From positions 1-13,939 of the forward strand of contig JAIHTM010000043.1 in NCBI GenBank assembly GCA_022713905.1: DNA of 13,939 bases, read 5' to 3'. A program made the position numbers and the translations under genes. The stretch comes from Collinsella sp. GTDB lineage: Bacteria > Actinomycetota > Coriobacteriia > Coriobacteriales > Coriobacteriaceae. This document shows positions 12,959 through 13,939 of this stretch, piece after piece; position 1 is the first letter of the stretch; each line of letters opens with the position of its first letter. The notes under the pieces are model-generated. The model saw only the letters and a list, made by a program, of their open reading frames with translations. It was not told the DNA's origin and did no database searches.

Positions 12959-13939
12959 ATGCCGGATAACGGGTCAATACAAAAAAGAGACGCGTATGAG
13001 ATGGCTCATGGGCGTCCTGTCCAGATAACCGAGCATACGACGGTAACCGAGCTGCAGCCCAGCCTGTCCGATGTCGTGTGCGCAAACAAAAAGCTACAGA
13101 TCGGCTTGATCATCGCGCTCGTGGTGCTGGCGCTGCTGTCGGGCTTTGTCGCGCGCCCGCATTTTGCCGATACCAAGACTTGGGACTCCACCATCGAGGT
13201 CATCGATCAAAAGAAAGGTAACGTACTGGCGCTCACGACCTCGTGCGTGGCGCTGTCTGCGGGCATTACGGCGTTGCCGGGTGATACGGGAACGCCGGTC
13301 GCCGAGCAGCTCGCGCAGCTTTCAGGCAACCTTGGTATCGTGCTTGCCGTGCTATACCTAGAAAAATATTTGCTCACGATTTTGTGGTCGGTTGGCTTGG
13401 GCATCTTAATCCCGCTTGCGTTGGTGCTCTTTGCGGTGTCGCTCGGCATTCACGGGCGCTGGAGCACGAGCGCTGTCCTGCGCCGTGTGGCGACACGCGT
13501 GCTGGTGGTCGCCATGATCGGCATGGCGTTGGTGCCTGCAAGCGTATGGGTGTCGCAAAAGGTCGACGAAACGTATCGCGTAAGTATTGAGCAAGCTGAG
13601 CAAAAGGCTGCGGACGCTGCGGACGCGGCCGACACCACGGACAAGTCAGCCGAGACCAGCTCAAAATCGAACAAGAAAAAATCCGAGGCCACGGAGTCAA
13701 AAAATGTGCTCGAGCAGTTGACCGATGGGGCCTCGAGCCTGGTCACGTCGGTAACCAGCGGCGCCAAGCAGATGACCGACGAGATCGTGCAGCAGGTGAC
13801 CGATCTGATTGAAGGCGTCATCGTGATGATCGTGACCTCGTGCGTTATCCCGCTGCTGGTGCTCGTGGCGTTCCTATGGCTAGGACACGTGCTGCTGGGG
13901 ATCGATATCTCCGGCCCGGCGAACTATCTGACGGGCCGC
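12959..13939 (+). CDS. Membrane protein of unknown function (C-terminus beyond window)
   Basis: The frame is open from ATG 12959 to the edge, 327 codons. GAGGAGG seven bases upstream is the best ribosome site in the window. The protein has a polar N-terminus (1-45) and a transmembrane segment near 47-65. Extracellular-like sequence and a hydrophobic patch with TTSCVALSAGITALPGDT (93-110) follow, then long hydrophobic segments near 124-165 and 180-198. Next is a low-complexity Ala/Asp/Ser/Lys region (210-250, with KSNKKKSE), then a possibly amphipathic helix (250-285), and a last transmembrane segment near 286-314. I do not recognise a family with confidence. It is separated from the PTS locus by a terminator and repeats, so it is probably unrelated. 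TATACT at 12915-12920 is a possible -10. Confidence 0.88.
   Translation, partial: MPDNGSIQKRDAYEMAHGRPVQITEHTTVTELQPSLSDVVCANKKLQIGLIIALVVLALLSGFVARPHFADTKTWDSTIEVIDQKKGNVLALTTSCVALSAGITALPGDTGTPVAEQLAQLSGNLGIVLAVLYLEKYLLTILWSVGLGILIPLALVLFAVSLGIHGRWSTSAVLRRVATRVLVVAMIGMALVPASVWVSQKVDETYRVSIEQAEQKAADAADAADTTDKSAETSSKSNKKKSEATESKNVLEQLTDGASSLVTSVTSGAKQMTDEIVQQVTDLIEGVIVMIVTSCVIPLLVLVAFLWLGHVLLGIDISGPANYLTGR

Noticed and set aside
12813..13085. Minus-strand open frame of 90 codons
   Set aside because: It overlaps the start of the well-supported membrane protein gene and the direct repeats, with no ribosome site or recognisable motif.

Overview
The window is GC-rich DNA, probably from a gut actinobacterium of the Coriobacteriia. 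Collinsella is my best guess from the combination of GC-rich codon use, tandem LacI regulators and lactose-class PTS/GH1 genes. That is inference; no rRNA or marker gene is present to prove it. No tRNA, rRNA, CRISPR, transposase or phage gene was seen.

Layout: three consecutive modules share one plan, a rightward LacI-family regulator divergent from leftward sugar-uptake genes. Module 1 (1-2046) has the N-terminal part of a PTS EIIC, cut by the window edge, divergent from lacI-1. Module 2 (2391-7219) has the leftward operon GH1-A then EIICB-2, ending in a terminator, divergent from lacI-2. Module 3 (7395-12118) has the leftward operon EIICB-3 then GH1-B, ending in a terminator, divergent from lacI-3. 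Downstream of lacI-3 is the only EIIA gene of the window (12333-12671) with its own terminator. After a repeat-rich spacer, a membrane protein of unknown function runs off the right edge.

How the genes work together (family knowledge plus inference): EI and HPr, encoded elsewhere, would phosphorylate His79 of the EIIA. The EIIA passes phosphate to the EIIB cysteine of each membrane EIICB, which imports and 6-phosphorylates a beta-galactoside-type disaccharide. The GH1 enzymes hydrolyse the phosphodisaccharide. Both GH1 proteins carry the Ser-Trp...Lys-x-Tyr pocket of 6-phospho-beta-galactosidases (LacG type). Both complete EIICBs have LacE-like EIIB domains, so the locus is better described as lactose-class than as cellobiose-class. 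One EIIA probably serves all three permeases. No tagatose-6-phosphate genes are in the window.

Regulation: each divergent intergenic region holds its own set of LacI-type operator dyads with a central CG. The module 1 set is TGACAACGTTGTCA, module 2 is TGAGCACGTnAnCA and module 3 is TGGCAACGTTAACA-like, matching different recognition-helix residues in the three regulators. An 11-bp direct-repeat motif, CGGTRARCGGT, lies upstream of all three lacI genes.

The most unusual element is a family of 55-bp hairpins: four copies after lacI-1 and two after lacI-2. Inverted 15-bp half-sites alternate in orientation at a nearly exact 40-bp period, and the 25-nt loops fall into recurring classes.
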